NCBI RefSeq assembly: GCF_000272005.1
Contig: NZ_AKKU01000026.1
Location: 248,001 to 312,000, forward strand
Reading direction: 5' to 3'
Origin: Alishewanella agri BL06
Lineage (GTDB): Bacteria > Pseudomonadota > Gammaproteobacteria > Enterobacterales > Alteromonadaceae
DNA: 64,000 nt
Shown: piece after piece, positions 35,207 through 43,775 of the stretch
Numbering within the stretch: position 1 is the stretch's first letter
How the letters are laid out: every line of letters begins with the position of its first letter
Made by a program: the position numbers and the translations under genes
The notes under the pieces: model-generated
Told to the model about the DNA's origin: nothing
Database searches by the model: none
Seen by the model: only the letters and a program-made list of their open reading frames with translations

Positions 35207-36565
35207 TTACAGTTCGTCCAGCCAACTGCGCCATTGCGGCAAGAGCCGAGCGTGCGGTGCCGGACGATGTGCAGCTTTACCGGCGGCGCTGATCTGCGGC
35301 AGTTTCTGCCGCACAAAATCAGCATTTGGATCGTACCACAGGGCTTGCTTAATCGGATTGAAGGCACGGGCCTCACTGTTACCGACACCGGCAATATAGG
35401 CCCAATTGCCCCAGTTGCTGGCACAGTCATAATCCAGTAAGCGCTGTTCAAAGTAAGCGGCACCAAGGCGCCAGTCCAGCTCCAAATCATACATTAAATA
35501 ACTGGCGGCATTTTGCCGGCCGCGGTTACTCATTAAACCGGTTTGATTTAACAACTGCATATTGGCATCAATAAAGGGGACACCGGTATCGCCAGCGCAC
35601 CAGGCGGCAAAGCGCTGCTTTTGTGTGGCTGTTAAACGTGGCGAGCTAAAATCGGCAGGGCCGGCAATCCCGTTTTTACTAAACCAGCGGGCCTGGTATT
35701 TACGCATTTGCCAGCGAAAGAATTCCCGCCACAGCAGCTCAAACTTCAGCCAATAAGTTGAATCATTGGCTTTGACTTGCTGTTCAAACTGTTCGATTTG
35801 CTGCCAGCAGCGCCGTACCGACAAGGTACCCAGGCTGAGCGGGGTGGAAAAGAAGCTGGCGTAGTCTGTACCACAGAGCGCATTGCGACTGTCTTTATAA
35901 TGCAGGATATGTTGTCCCTGCCAGATAAAGTAGTGCAGCCTGGCATGGGCACTGCCTTCATCCCAGCAGCCTTCACGCCAGGATGTGGCTGCAGTTTGCC
36001 CAAGCCATTGTTGCAAAACAGACTGTTGCGATAAGCCCGCTACCTGATCCGGGCTTAGCCAGTTAGCCGCTCGGGTATGTTCCGGTTCCGCTGCAGTCAC
36101 CAGTAACAGCGGTTCAAGTTTTTTCCGAAAGCTGGTAAAACGATCCGATAAAGTGGCTAAATCTGGCCTTAGCTGTTGCGACAGCAGGCTATTGCCATCA
36201 ATCAGTTGGAGTTTGACGCTTGCCGGTAAATGCTGCAGCGCCCGGTATTCATCTGGTGCCGTTGGCTCACTGGCCAGTAGTTGCTCTGCGCCTAACTTTA
36301 AAGCCAGTTCACATAATTGGCTGTGAGTATCGCCAAAGCGGATAATCAGACCAATTTGTCGCTGTGCCAGCTGTTGCGCCAAATGTTGGATGGCCTGCAG
36401 ATGAGCTCGTAAACGCAACAAATTACTGCGAAACAGTCCGTACTGGCGGCCAAAATAAGCCTGCTGATCGATAATCACCAGGGCGGCGGCTTTACCGCGT
36501 GCCTGACTGAGTAACGGATTATCGTCGACACGCAGGCAGCCGTTGAGGAGTACCAGGCTGGTCAT
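35207..36565 (-). CDS. Cryptochrome DASH / photolyase
   Basis: The 452-residue protein is a CRY-DASH member. The FAD-binding domain carries WREFFRWQMRKYQ, DTGVPFIDANMQLLNQTGLM, SNRGRQNAASYL, DLELDWRLGA, and LLDYDCASNWGNWAYIAGVG, all hallmarks of this group. The N-terminal domain (MTSLVLLNGCLRVDDNPLL) is the antenna-binding fold, with FGRQYGLFRSNLLRL. CRY-DASH proteins repair CPD lesions in single-stranded DNA and may signal blue light. Its start overlaps the upstream gene by four bases (ATGA). Confidence 0.92.
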   Translation of the reverse strand: MTSLVLLNGCLRVDDNPLLSQARGKAAALVIIDQQAYFGRQYGLFRSNLLRLRAHLQAIQHLAQQLAQRQIGLIIRFGDTHSQLCELALKLGAEQLLASEPTAPDEYRALQHLPASVKLQLIDGNSLLSQQLRPDLATLSDRFTSFRKKLEPLLLVTAAEPEHTRAANWLSPDQVAGLSQQSVLQQWLGQTAATSWREGCWDEGSAHARLHYFIWQGQHILHYKDSRNALCGTDYASFFSTPLSLGTLSVRRCWQQIEQFEQQVKANDSTYWLKFELLWREFFRWQMRKYQARWFSKNGIAGPADFSSPRLTATQKQRFAAWCAGDTGVPFIDANMQLLNQTGLMSNRGRQNAASYLMYDLELDWRLGAAYFEQRLLDYDCASNWGNWAYIAGVGNSEARAFNPIKQALWYDPNADFVRQKLPQISAAGKAAHRPAPHARLLPQWRSWLDEL

Positions 36566-38091
36566 AGTTGTTCAAGCTTTATTAACCACTGCGCAGCCTG
36601 CTCGCGGATAGCTTGTTGCTGTTCAGCGTCTTTGTTATGCCAGTTCTTATAGGCGAGTTGCATCCTGGCATTCTGACCAAGTTGTGACTCGTTACGGGCT
36701 AAAAAATCCCAATACAAGGCGTTAAAGGGGCAGGCTTTAGCACCTGTTACTGCTTTTACCTGGTAATAGCAGTTTTTACAGTAGTTGCTCATCCGATTGA
36801 TGTAGGCACCACTGGCAGCATAAGGCTTGGAGGCCAGAATACCGCCGTCGGCAAATAATGCCATGCCAAGAGTATTGGGTAGTTCTACCCACTCATAAGC
36901 ATCGACATACACGGCAAGATACCAGTCGGTCACCTCGTCAATGGCTAAACCGGCCAGTAAGGCAAAATTGCCGGTAACCATCAGTCGCTGAATATGGTGC
37001 GCGTAACCATGCTGCAGGGTTTGACTGATAGCCTGTTGCATGCAGCGCATGTTAGTTTCACCATGCCAGTAGTATCCTGGTAGTGGCGTTTTAGCCTGCA
37101 GAAAATTGTGCTGGCTATAGTCGGGCATCAGCAGCCAGTACAAACCGCGGACATACTCACGCCAACCAATAATTTGCCGGATAAAGCCTTCGGCGGCGTT
37201 TAAGCTGACGTACTGTTCACGCCAGGCCGCTTCGACTTTTTGACACATCCAGCGTGCATCCAGTAACCCGGCATTTAAATACATCGAGCAGATACTGTGA
37301 AACAGAAATGGCTGCTCCAGCAGCATCGCATCCTGATAGTCGCCAAAATTAGCGAGCTGCTGTTCGACAAAGTGCAGAAACGCTTGCCGCGCATCTTTAC
37401 CTGTCACTGCATAGTGAAATTCGCCGACGCTACCCGGATGATCGTGAAATTCAGTTTCTACCAGCGTCATCACCTGTTGCGTGATCGCATCCGGCGTAAA
37501 TTGTAGCGGGGGAATTTGCTGCAGATCAGGCGGACAGGCTTTACGATTATCTTTATCGTAGTTCCATTGTCCCCCAACCGGTTGTTGTTTGGCATCCATC
37601 AGTAAGCCAGTGTAACGGCGCATCTGCCGGTAGAAAAACTCCATCCGCAATTGCTGACGGTCGGTCGCCCACTGTGCAAACATAGTTTGCGAGCAGATAA
37701 AGCGGTCGTCTTCCAGCACTTCCAGCGGCAGTTCGAAGGTGTCACGCCAGCTCAGAATTTCCTGTTGCAGCCGGTATTCGCCACATTCAGTAATCAGCAG
37801 TTGTGAGAACGGACGTTGTTGCAGGGCGAAGCGTACTGCGTCGGTCATACTATAAATACCCGGCTGCTCGTCGTAGCTCAGATAACAAACCTCAAAGCCC
37901 TGTTGACGCAAGGCTGCGGCAAAATGGCGCATGGCACTGAACAGCAAAATAATTTTATGTTTATGATGTTTCACGTAGCGGGCTTCAGTTTTCACTTCGG
38001 CCAGCAGAATAAGATCGTCAGGTTCGGCCTGACGTAAGCCGGCAAGGGCCGGACTTAGTTGATCGCCCAGAATAACAATTAGTTTGCTCAT
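36562..38091 (-). CDS. Iron-sulfur bacterial cryptochrome/(6-4) photolyase (PhrB type)
   Basis: The 509-residue protein belongs to the FeS-BCP group. Its start (KLIVILGDQLSPALAGLRQ) lacks the class I pattern, and the C-terminal region has the [4Fe-4S] cysteines (MSNYCKNCYYQV and AKACPFNALYWDF, with a further candidate in TNMRCMQQA). WNYDKDNRK and NFALLAGLAIDEVTDWYLAVY are family blocks. Characterised relatives repair (6-4) photoproducts. The ATG at 38091 is preferred over a GTG three codons upstream; neither has a clear Shine-Dalgarno. It is the first gene of the three-photolyase operon, just downstream of a palindrome at 38108-38125. Confidence 0.9.
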   Translation of the reverse strand: MSKLIVILGDQLSPALAGLRQAEPDDLILLAEVKTEARYVKHHKHKIILLFSAMRHFAAALRQQGFEVCYLSYDEQPGIYSMTDAVRFALQQRPFSQLLITECGEYRLQQEILSWRDTFELPLEVLEDDRFICSQTMFAQWATDRQQLRMEFFYRQMRRYTGLLMDAKQQPVGGQWNYDKDNRKACPPDLQQIPPLQFTPDAITQQVMTLVETEFHDHPGSVGEFHYAVTGKDARQAFLHFVEQQLANFGDYQDAMLLEQPFLFHSICSMYLNAGLLDARWMCQKVEAAWREQYVSLNAAEGFIRQIIGWREYVRGLYWLLMPDYSQHNFLQAKTPLPGYYWHGETNMRCMQQAISQTLQHGYAHHIQRLMVTGNFALLAGLAIDEVTDWYLAVYVDAYEWVELPNTLGMALFADGGILASKPYAASGAYINRMSNYCKNCYYQVKAVTGAKACPFNALYWDFLARNESQLGQNARMQLAYKNWHNKDAEQQQAIREQAAQWLIKLEQL

Positions 38092-38107
38092 AGCAGCCAC
38101 TGGTTAG

Positions 38108-38160
38108 GTAAGTATCGGTACTTACGTGAATGCCCACCTTGTCGATCAGCGGTGGGCATT
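38108..38160. promoter_or_regulatory. 18-bp perfect palindrome and hairpin between photolyase operon and zrgA
   Basis: GTAAGTA-TCGG-TACTTAC (38108-38125) is a perfect inverted repeat starting 17 bases upstream of the photolyase ATG, suited to a dimeric regulator. Next to it AATGCCCACC and GGTGGGCATT (38129-38160) form a ten-base-pair stem with a twelve-base loop. Regulator identity is unknown. Confidence 0.55.
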
Positions 38161-38186
38161 GCAGTGATATAAAAACTGAGTATGAT
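38159..38186 (+). promoter_or_regulatory. Candidate sigma-70 promoter of zrgA
   Basis: TTGCAG and TATGAT are separated by 16 bases, 30 bases before the ATG of the ZrgA-like gene. Confidence 0.55.
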
Positions 38187-38215
38187 GTGACACAATAACA
38201 ATTAAGGAGATCGCA

Positions 38216-38830
38216 ATGTCGTTCAAACTTAGCTCACTGTTAATTCCGGCCTTGCTGGTTAGTACTGCCAGTTTGGCGCAAGCACACCCCAAGCATGCAC
38301 CAGATACTGAGCCGGAGCAGCAACAGCAGCACTCACATCAGCACGCCCACGAGCATGGCGATGAGCATCAACATGATGACGAATTTACTCAGCTCGGTAC
38401 TCATGTGCACGGCGCCGCTACTCTGACTATGGTGCTGGAAGGTAATGAGTTGCAGCTGGCGCTACAATCGGCAGCCTTTAATATTGTTGGTTTTGAGCAG
38501 GCGCCGAAAACCAGCGAACAAAAGCAGGAAGTGGCGTTAGCGCTGGATAACCTGGCACAAGGCAACTGGTTTAGTGTCAGTAGCGAGGCAAACTGTGAAA
38601 TTCAGGGCGCGGATGCTAATACCGATTTAACAGAGCCTGGCTACAGCGGTCATGGTGACTTTTATGCCAATGTCAGTTTGCTGTGCCAAAGCCCGGCACG
38701 CTTGCATCAGCTTGATCTGAGCTTGTTTAACCTGACGCCGGCACTCGAAAAAATTGACGTGCAATGGGTGCTAAACGGTCAGCAAGGTGCTGCGACGGCA
38801 ACCTTAAGCAATAGCCGTATCCAGTTTTAA
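38216..38830 (+). CDS. ZrgA/DUF2796 family periplasmic zinc-uptake protein
   Basis: The 204-residue protein has a signal peptide (SLLIPALLVSTASLAQA). A His/Asp/Glu-rich stretch follows at about residues 25-57 (HSHQHAHEHGDEHQHDD), expected to bind zinc. The rest is a DUF2796 domain (GTHVHGAATLTMVLEGNEL). Vibrio ZrgA belongs to a zinc-regulated ABC system, and here an ABC ATPase, permease and DUF3299 gene are close by. AGGAG precedes the ATG. I saw no convincing Zur box upstream. The zinc role is from family knowledge and composition. Confidence 0.82.
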   Translation: MSFKLSSLLIPALLVSTASLAQAHPKHAPDTEPEQQQQHSHQHAHEHGDEHQHDDEFTQLGTHVHGAATLTMVLEGNELQLALQSAAFNIVGFEQAPKTSEQKQEVALALDNLAQGNWFSVSSEANCEIQGADANTDLTEPGYSGHGDFYANVSLLCQSPARLHQLDLSLFNLTPALEKIDVQWVLNGQQGAATATLSNSRIQF

Positions 38831-38851
38831 AGGTTACTGAGCTGCAACAAC

Positions 38852-38881
38852 AAAAAAGCCGGCGTCTCAGCCGGCTTTTTG
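38852..38881. terminator. Bidirectional terminator between zrgA and the DUF3299 gene
   Basis: A GCCGGC/GCCGGC stem flanked by A6 and T5 runs lies between two convergent genes. Confidence 0.9.
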
Positions 38882-38897
38882 CAAGCATCAACACTGA

Positions 38898-39443
38898 CTA
38901 CCAGGTATATTCTTCGACTTTATCAGCTTTAATACTGTAAGCCGCATTCGCTAAATCATGTGACATTGCTTCGGTGGTAATGGTACCGGTGATCCAGAAC
39001 GGGGAGTAAATCATGTCTGCTTTCAGGTTAGAGGCGCCGGTAACATAAATAATCTGGTTTGGTGGCGGTGGCGGTACGTGAATACAAGCACCGAAATAGG
39101 GCACCAGAAAGAAACTGGTGACATTCTGCTTGTCGTCAAACTCCAGCGGCACGATAAAGCCCGGGATCTTGACCTTAACATTATTATATTCCGGTTTTAC
39201 TTTGGCGGATTGCAGAATTTGCTGCCATGCCTGCGCTGTAGGGTCATCACCATTATAGTTATCGTCAAACGGAGACGGCTGGCTGTAGTCATGCGCTACT
39301 TCCGGCATTGCCATCAGTGCCTTTAAGTCCTCTTCCGGCATTAAATCAGTCCATTCAATGGTTTTTACTTCAGCCGCTTGCAGGCTGAACGCCAGCATTG
39401 CGGTAAGTACCATAGAAAACGCAACAGACAACTTGTTGAACAT
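38898..39443 (-). CDS. DUF3299 family secreted protein
   Basis: The 181-residue protein has a signal peptide (MFNKLSVAFSMVLTAMLAFSLQA) and a DUF3299 domain with KIPGFIVPLEFDDKQNVTSF, LVPYFGACIHVPPPPPNQ and SPFWITGTI. Proteins of this family are often encoded with the ZrgA zinc system or similar ABC exporters. Their role is not proven; the conserved Cys/His segment (GACIHVPPPP) could bind metal. It lies between zrgA and the ABC genes but on the opposite strand, convergent with zrgA and divergent from the ATPase gene. Confidence 0.85.
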   Translation of the reverse strand: MFNKLSVAFSMVLTAMLAFSLQAAEVKTIEWTDLMPEEDLKALMAMPEVAHDYSQPSPFDDNYNGDDPTAQAWQQILQSAKVKPEYNNVKVKIPGFIVPLEFDDKQNVTSFFLVPYFGACIHVPPPPPNQIIYVTGASNLKADMIYSPFWITGTITTEAMSHDLANAAYSIKADKVEEYTW

Positions 39444-39519
39444 TGGAGCTTCGCCTCTTAATTAATGCATAATACAGCGGTTTATGTTGCGCTATCATAG
39501 CATGCACAAAGGAGTACCT

Positions 39520-40212
39520 GTGACCACCAAGCCGAAAATTCCTGCGATTGAACTCAAAGATCTGACATTTTGGTATCGCGCTGATGGCTGGCAATTGCAT
39601 ATTCCGGCCCTGTCACTGGCCAGTGGCCAGCACCTGTTTGTCCGGGGTGCTTCTGGTAGTGGTAAAACCACCTTATTAAATTTACTCTGTGGCATTACGG
39701 TGCCCAACGCCGGCGAAATTTGGCTTAATGGTCAGGCGCTGCACCAGTTAAGCGCTGCCAAACGCGATAAGTTACGTGCGGCGGATATCGGCGTGGTGTT
39801 TCAGCAACTCAATCTGATCCCTTATTTAAGTGTACTGGATAACGTATTGCTACGTGCTGCCTTTGCTAAAGCGCCTGCCGCCGTAATGCAACAACGGGCA
39901 CAAGACTTGTTAACTGCTTTAGGTTTGCCGGCGTCTTATTGGGCGCAGCCAGCCAGTCAGCTGAGTGTTGGTCAGCAGCAAAGGGTCGCGATTGCCCGCG
40001 CCTTGTTAACTCAGCCCACCCTGCTGATTGCCGATGAACCCACTTCTGCGCTGGATGCGGATAATCGCGATGCTTTTATGCAGGTGCTGCTAGCTGAAGC
40101 TGATAAAAGCGGTACTACCGTGATTTTTGTCAGCCACGATCAGCAGTTACAACGCTATTTTCATTATCAGTTGGCGATGACTGACTTAGCTAAAGGGGTA
40201 GTAGCATGTTAA
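39520..40212 (+). CDS. ABC transporter ATPase (LolD/MacB type)
   Basis: The 230-residue ATPase has Walker A (GASGSGKTTLL), Q-loop, signature LSVGQQQRVAIARAL and Walker B (LLIADEPTSALD), and fits the LolD/MacB/FtsE group that works with FtsX-like permeases. The start is GTG at 39520 with AGGAG six bases upstream; earlier in-frame ATGs overlap the promoter region. It overlaps the permease gene by seven bases. With ZrgA and DUF3299 nearby, it is likely part of a ZrgABCDE-like zinc system; this link is inferred from gene content. Confidence 0.88.
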   Translation: MTTKPKIPAIELKDLTFWYRADGWQLHIPALSLASGQHLFVRGASGSGKTTLLNLLCGITVPNAGEIWLNGQALHQLSAAKRDKLRAADIGVVFQQLNLIPYLSVLDNVLLRAAFAKAPAAVMQQRAQDLLTALGLPASYWAQPASQLSVGQQQRVAIARALLTQPTLLIADEPTSALDADNRDAFMQVLLAEADKSGTTVIFVSHDQQLQRYFHYQLAMTDLAKGVVAC

Positions 40213-41462
40213 TTAAATTAGCCCGTCTGAGCTTATGGAATCGCCGCGGTACAGCTTTACTGACCCTGTTATCGTTGATTATTAGCCTGGTATTGTTGTT
40301 AGGTATCGATCATATTCGTAAAGAAGCCCGCAATAGTTTTACCAATACGGTGTCAGGTACTGATTTGATTGTTGGCGCCCGCTCCGGGCAGCTAAACCTG
40401 TTGTTATATTCGGTATTCCGGATTGGTAATGCGACTGCCAATGTCAGCTGGCAAACCTATGAGCGGATCGCGCGCCATCCGCAAATTGCCTGGACTATCC
40501 CGTTATCGCTGGGTGATTCGCACCGCGGCTACCGTGTGCTGGGCACTAATCAGAGTTATTTTGAGCATTATCGCTACGCGTCATCGCAGCAGTTGCAATT
40601 TGCCGAGGGCGCTGCATTTCAGGGCGTTTACGAAGCTGTGCTGGGTGCCGAGGTGGCGCGGCAGCTCGGTTATACGCTGGGGCAGGAAATTACGCTGGCG
40701 CATGGTATTGGTGCGGTCAGCTTTTCTGAACATAAAGATAAACCTTTCACCGTTACAGGTATTTTGGCACCGACAGGTACGCCGGTTGATCAAACCGTGC
40801 ATGTTAGCCTGGAAGGTATTGAAGCCATTCACCTGGACTGGCAGCAGGGTGCACCGATGCCCGGGCGACAAATCAGTGCTGAACAGGCTCTGGAGATGGA
40901 TTTAACGCCCAAGGCGATTACAGCTTTTATGGTTGGTTTAAACTCGCGGATGGCAACCTTCGTGGTGCAGCGTCAGGTTAATGAATTCCGTGGAGAGCCG
41001 CTAACAGCGATTTTGCCGGGCGTGGCACTGGCTGAACTGTGGCAAATGCTCAGTATGGTGGAGAATATACTGCTGCTAATCACCTTACTGGTGCTGGTGG
41101 CAGGGCTGGTAGGTATGATGACAACCTTGCTGGCTTCGATGCGAGAGCGGCAGCGTGAGGTCGCTATTTTGCGCGCCGTCGGCGCCAGCCCCTGGTATCT
41201 GTTCTGGTTAATTCAGCTGGAAGTGCTGTTGCTGACCTTAATGGCGATGCTGGGCGCCGCCGGATTATTAGTCGCCGCACTCTGGGGTGTGCAGGACTGG
41301 TTGGCCGCAAACTATGGCCTCTTTATCAGTATCAACCCTTTTAGCTGGTATACATTATATTGGGCGGGCGGCATCCTGCTCTCTGCTGCGGTATTAGCCT
41401 GTATTCCGGCGCTGGTGGCCTACCGGCGTGCGCTGACTGATGGTTTAAGTATTCGTTTATAA
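40206..41462 (+). CDS. ABC transporter permease (FtsX/MacB type)
   Basis: The 418-residue membrane protein has one N-terminal helix (ALLTLLSLIISLVLLLGI), a large periplasmic MacB-type domain (~40-280) and three C-terminal helices of the FtsX domain (LLLITLLVLVAGLVGMMTTL, then MRERQREVAILRAVGASPW, a hallmark coupling segment). It pairs with the ATPase just upstream. Such permeases drive mechanotransmission or lipoprotein/metal-related export instead of ordinary uptake. Substrate unknown; zinc-related by context. Confidence 0.87.
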   Translation: MLIKLARLSLWNRRGTALLTLLSLIISLVLLLGIDHIRKEARNSFTNTVSGTDLIVGARSGQLNLLLYSVFRIGNATANVSWQTYERIARHPQIAWTIPLSLGDSHRGYRVLGTNQSYFEHYRYASSQQLQFAEGAAFQGVYEAVLGAEVARQLGYTLGQEITLAHGIGAVSFSEHKDKPFTVTGILAPTGTPVDQTVHVSLEGIEAIHLDWQQGAPMPGRQISAEQALEMDLTPKAITAFMVGLNSRMATFVVQRQVNEFRGEPLTAILPGVALAELWQMLSMVENILLLITLLVLVAGLVGMMTTLLASMRERQREVAILRAVGASPWYLFWLIQLEVLLLTLMAMLGAAGLLVAALWGVQDWLAANYGLFISINPFSWYTLYWAGGILLSAAVLACIPALVAYRRALTDGLSIRL

Positions 41463-41471
41463 GGATAACAA

Positions 41472-41972
41472 ATGCAGCTTTTTCTGGTTTATTTGGGCGG
41501 CACTGCGCCGGGGGCTAATATCGAATTGCATGATGTGCGCTTTGTCGTTGGCAAGCGGATTGAGGATACCTATCCGCAGTTGCGGCAACAATGGTTTGGT
41601 ACCCAAAAAGGGCTGCATTTAGACAGCTATTTAGCACTGCATAATATTGACGGCTACCAGATCCGTTTATCAACTGCGCCGGTGCAACAGCAAGTAAAGC
41701 TGTTTTTTGTCAACTTTGGCGGTTACTACCCGGGTAAAATCGCCGAGCAGCACGATTTTATGCTCTGTGTTGCCGGCTCTGCGGCCGAGGCCAAGACGCG
41801 GGCCAAAGCACAGCTACTGACAGATGCTGATAGCCCACATAAGGATGATTTGCTGCAACTGGACGATTGCCTGCAGCTGGAGCAGGCTAGTGGCTACTAT
41901 ATTGAGCTGGTTCCCGGTGGTCAGGCGCAGGCGCTGCGTCCGGATTGGTCGGGTTATGAGGTAATTGGCTAG
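41472..41972 (+). CDS. DUF1543 domain protein
   Basis: The 166-residue cytoplasmic protein contains two similar halves: LFLVYLGGTAPGANIELHDVRFVV and VKLFFVNFGGYYPGKIAEQHDFML. The tandem (L/V)xLGG...P....E.HD pattern is typical of DUF1543. Function is unknown. It follows the ABC permease after nine bases and may be on that transcript. Its last 86 bases overlap the convergent YdjM-like gene. Confidence 0.85.
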   Translation: MQLFLVYLGGTAPGANIELHDVRFVVGKRIEDTYPQLRQQWFGTQKGLHLDSYLALHNIDGYQIRLSTAPVQQQVKLFFVNFGGYYPGKIAEQHDFMLCVAGSAAEAKTRAKAQLLTDADSPHKDDLLQLDDCLQLEQASGYYIELVPGGQAQALRPDWSGYEVIG

Positions 41973-42945
41973 CGGCACTTTGTTCACCGGTTAGCGTGCG
42001 CCATACCCATTGCAGCGTATCGCTCAATTGCAGATTACGTGGCAGGCGCACAACGGTTTGCTCAGCCTGGGCTGGCACCACAAAACTAAAGGCATAGTTT
42101 TGTTGTTGGCCCATTCGTAAATCTGTCATGATCACCTGCTCGCCTTGCTGCTCCAACGCATAAAATCCCTGGCTAAAAGCGGCCAGCGTCTGCACATCGG
42201 GGTGTAACTGATAACGCTGATACAGCGCCGCGTCCAGCGGATAACGCTGAAAACTGATAGCTGTATTCTTCTCCAGCAGCGAATAAAAGCCTTCGTAGTA
42301 GGCATTATCGTCGATTAATAAAATACGCCAGAGCAGAGTATTCAGTGCAGTCGGAACCACCAGGATGCGGCTGTTTTCATGTGCCTGACTTTGCTGCGTC
42401 GCCACCTGTAATACATGCTGCTGCGCCGCTACGCCCCATAACAAATAGCAGCAGGAAAACACCAGTGCCGCGGTATTAGCCGCCAGCGCGCGTTTACCGC
42501 GCCACAACACCCAAATCAGACCAATTAATAACGGCAGAGTGTAGAGCGGATCGATAATAAAAATACTACCCACCGCAAACGGATAATTACTGAACGGTTG
42601 TGCCAGCTGCGTGCCGTAAATGGTCATCGTATCCAGCAGCGGATGAGTTAGCAGCACCAATGCAATGGCAACAAGCCAATGCCGGTACAACGCCATTTCT
42701 TTATGTATTTTGCAAATCAGTAGCGCCAATAGCGGCGAGACCAGGCTGAGATAAAACAGTGAATGACTAAAGCCGCGGTGATACACCATATTACTTAGCG
42801 CATCGCCATAATCAATAAAGACGTCGAGATCAGGCAGGGTGCCGGCAAAAGCTCCCCACAGCGCCGCTTTTTTTACTGAGCTGCGGCGACCGACTACGGC
42901 CACCGCAACGGCTGAGCCCAGCGCAATTTGCGATAATGAATCCAT
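41887..42945 (-). CDS. YdjM-like membrane-bound metal-dependent hydrolase
   Basis: The 352-residue protein has several helices in its first 180 residues and the motifs of the YdjM/DUF457 family: MDSLSQIALGSAVAVAVVG, GTLPDLDVFIDYGD, YHRGFSHSLF and THPLLDTMTIYGT. The His/Asp residues in these blocks are the proposed metal site. The C-terminal ~150 residues are soluble. Substrate is unknown; in E. coli the homologue is SOS-regulated. It ends inside the DUF1543 gene (86-base antisense overlap) and lies 23 bases downstream of the acyltransferase gene. Confidence 0.85.
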   Translation of the reverse strand: MDSLSQIALGSAVAVAVVGRRSSVKKAALWGAFAGTLPDLDVFIDYGDALSNMVYHRGFSHSLFYLSLVSPLLALLICKIHKEMALYRHWLVAIALVLLTHPLLDTMTIYGTQLAQPFSNYPFAVGSIFIIDPLYTLPLLIGLIWVLWRGKRALAANTAALVFSCCYLLWGVAAQQHVLQVATQQSQAHENSRILVVPTALNTLLWRILLIDDNAYYEGFYSLLEKNTAISFQRYPLDAALYQRYQLHPDVQTLAAFSQGFYALEQQGEQVIMTDLRMGQQQNYAFSFVVPAQAEQTVVRLPRNLQLSDTLQWVWRTLTGEQSAASQLPHNPTNPDAAPAPDHREPAQYSSH

Positions 42946-42968
42946 AATAAGACAATACCAGCAAGAAG

Positions 42969-43775
42969 TTAGCGGATACCTGACATACTTACCTGTGCTA
43001 ACTGCGCAGCTAAAACCTGCCGCAGTAATTTATAGTCATCGCACAAGGTATGTAGGCTACTATTTACGTCCAGATAATAGGCTGCACGTGAGCCGTTAAG
43101 TTCAATAGCGTTACTAATTTGCTGAAATTGAAAGCCTACCCGGTTTAACATTCTGGCCAACGCGGGGGCCACTAAGGCGTAAGCGTGGCTGATGCCTTCG
43201 TTAAAAGCCTGCTCCAATGCAGCCAGATAAAGGCCGGCCGCCAAATAACGGTAATGGCTTTGGCTCTGGGTCACCTGCAGCGGATTCAGCTGACTCAGTG
43301 CCGGGTTATGGTTTAGTTGTTGGCGCCGAAAATCATTGGCAAGTGCAAGTCGTGATAATTCACAGACACTGTCAAATGCAAAGGCGCTTGGTGCTAAGTC
43401 AGGCTTGTTAAAACCAGTTTGGAAATAACGTGTTAAGGGTAGTTTGTCGTCAGGTTGTCGGCAATAGACCATGCGCATCGTACCTGCCAAACTGTCAGTT
43501 TGCCGGTGTTGCAGTAAGTAATGCGATGCGCGTGCATCATAATGATCTTGTTCAATGGCGCTGCTATTGGTCGGTTCAAATCCCAATTCTTCACAGTAAA
43601 CCAGATGCCGTAACCGAAAACACTGTAACTGTTCAGCGGCGGTGAAAGCACGTTTAATCTGAAAATCACGTTGAAACAGCAAAGTCCAATGGCCGTTGTG
43701 ATGTTGAGCCTGTAGCTTAGACACAACATCATCGTGCAGGCGTAACGCTAAAGTTGCCTGAGAAGTAGAATGCAT
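42969..43775 (-). CDS. PEP-CTERM/exosortase-associated type acyltransferase (GNAT/AHL-synthase-like)
   Basis: The 268-residue protein resembles the exosortase-associated acyltransferase family and FeeM-type N-acyl amino acid synthases. QCFRLRHLVYCEELGFEPTN, EQDHYDARASHYLLQHR, SLAGTMRMVYCR and SVCELSRLALANDFRR follow the acyl-homoserine-lactone-synthase-like fold order. It may transfer a fatty acyl chain from acyl-ACP to an amine. No exosortase, PEP-CTERM protein or luxR gene is adjacent, so pathway and product are open. AGGG lies upstream of the ATG. Probably co-transcribed with the YdjM-like gene. Confidence 0.78.
   Translation of the reverse strand: MHSTSQATLALRLHDDVVSKLQAQHHNGHWTLLFQRDFQIKRAFTAAEQLQCFRLRHLVYCEELGFEPTNSSAIEQDHYDARASHYLLQHRQTDSLAGTMRMVYCRQPDDKLPLTRYFQTGFNKPDLAPSAFAFDSVCELSRLALANDFRRQQLNHNPALSQLNPLQVTQSQSHYRYLAAGLYLAALEQAFNEGISHAYALVAPALARMLNRVGFQFQQISNAIELNGSRAAYYLDVNSSLHTLCDDYKLLRQVLAAQLAQVSMSGIR

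Noticed and set aside
38161-38216. Zur box upstream of the zrgA-like gene
   Set aside because: AT-rich, but no convincing inverted repeat of Zur type was seen.
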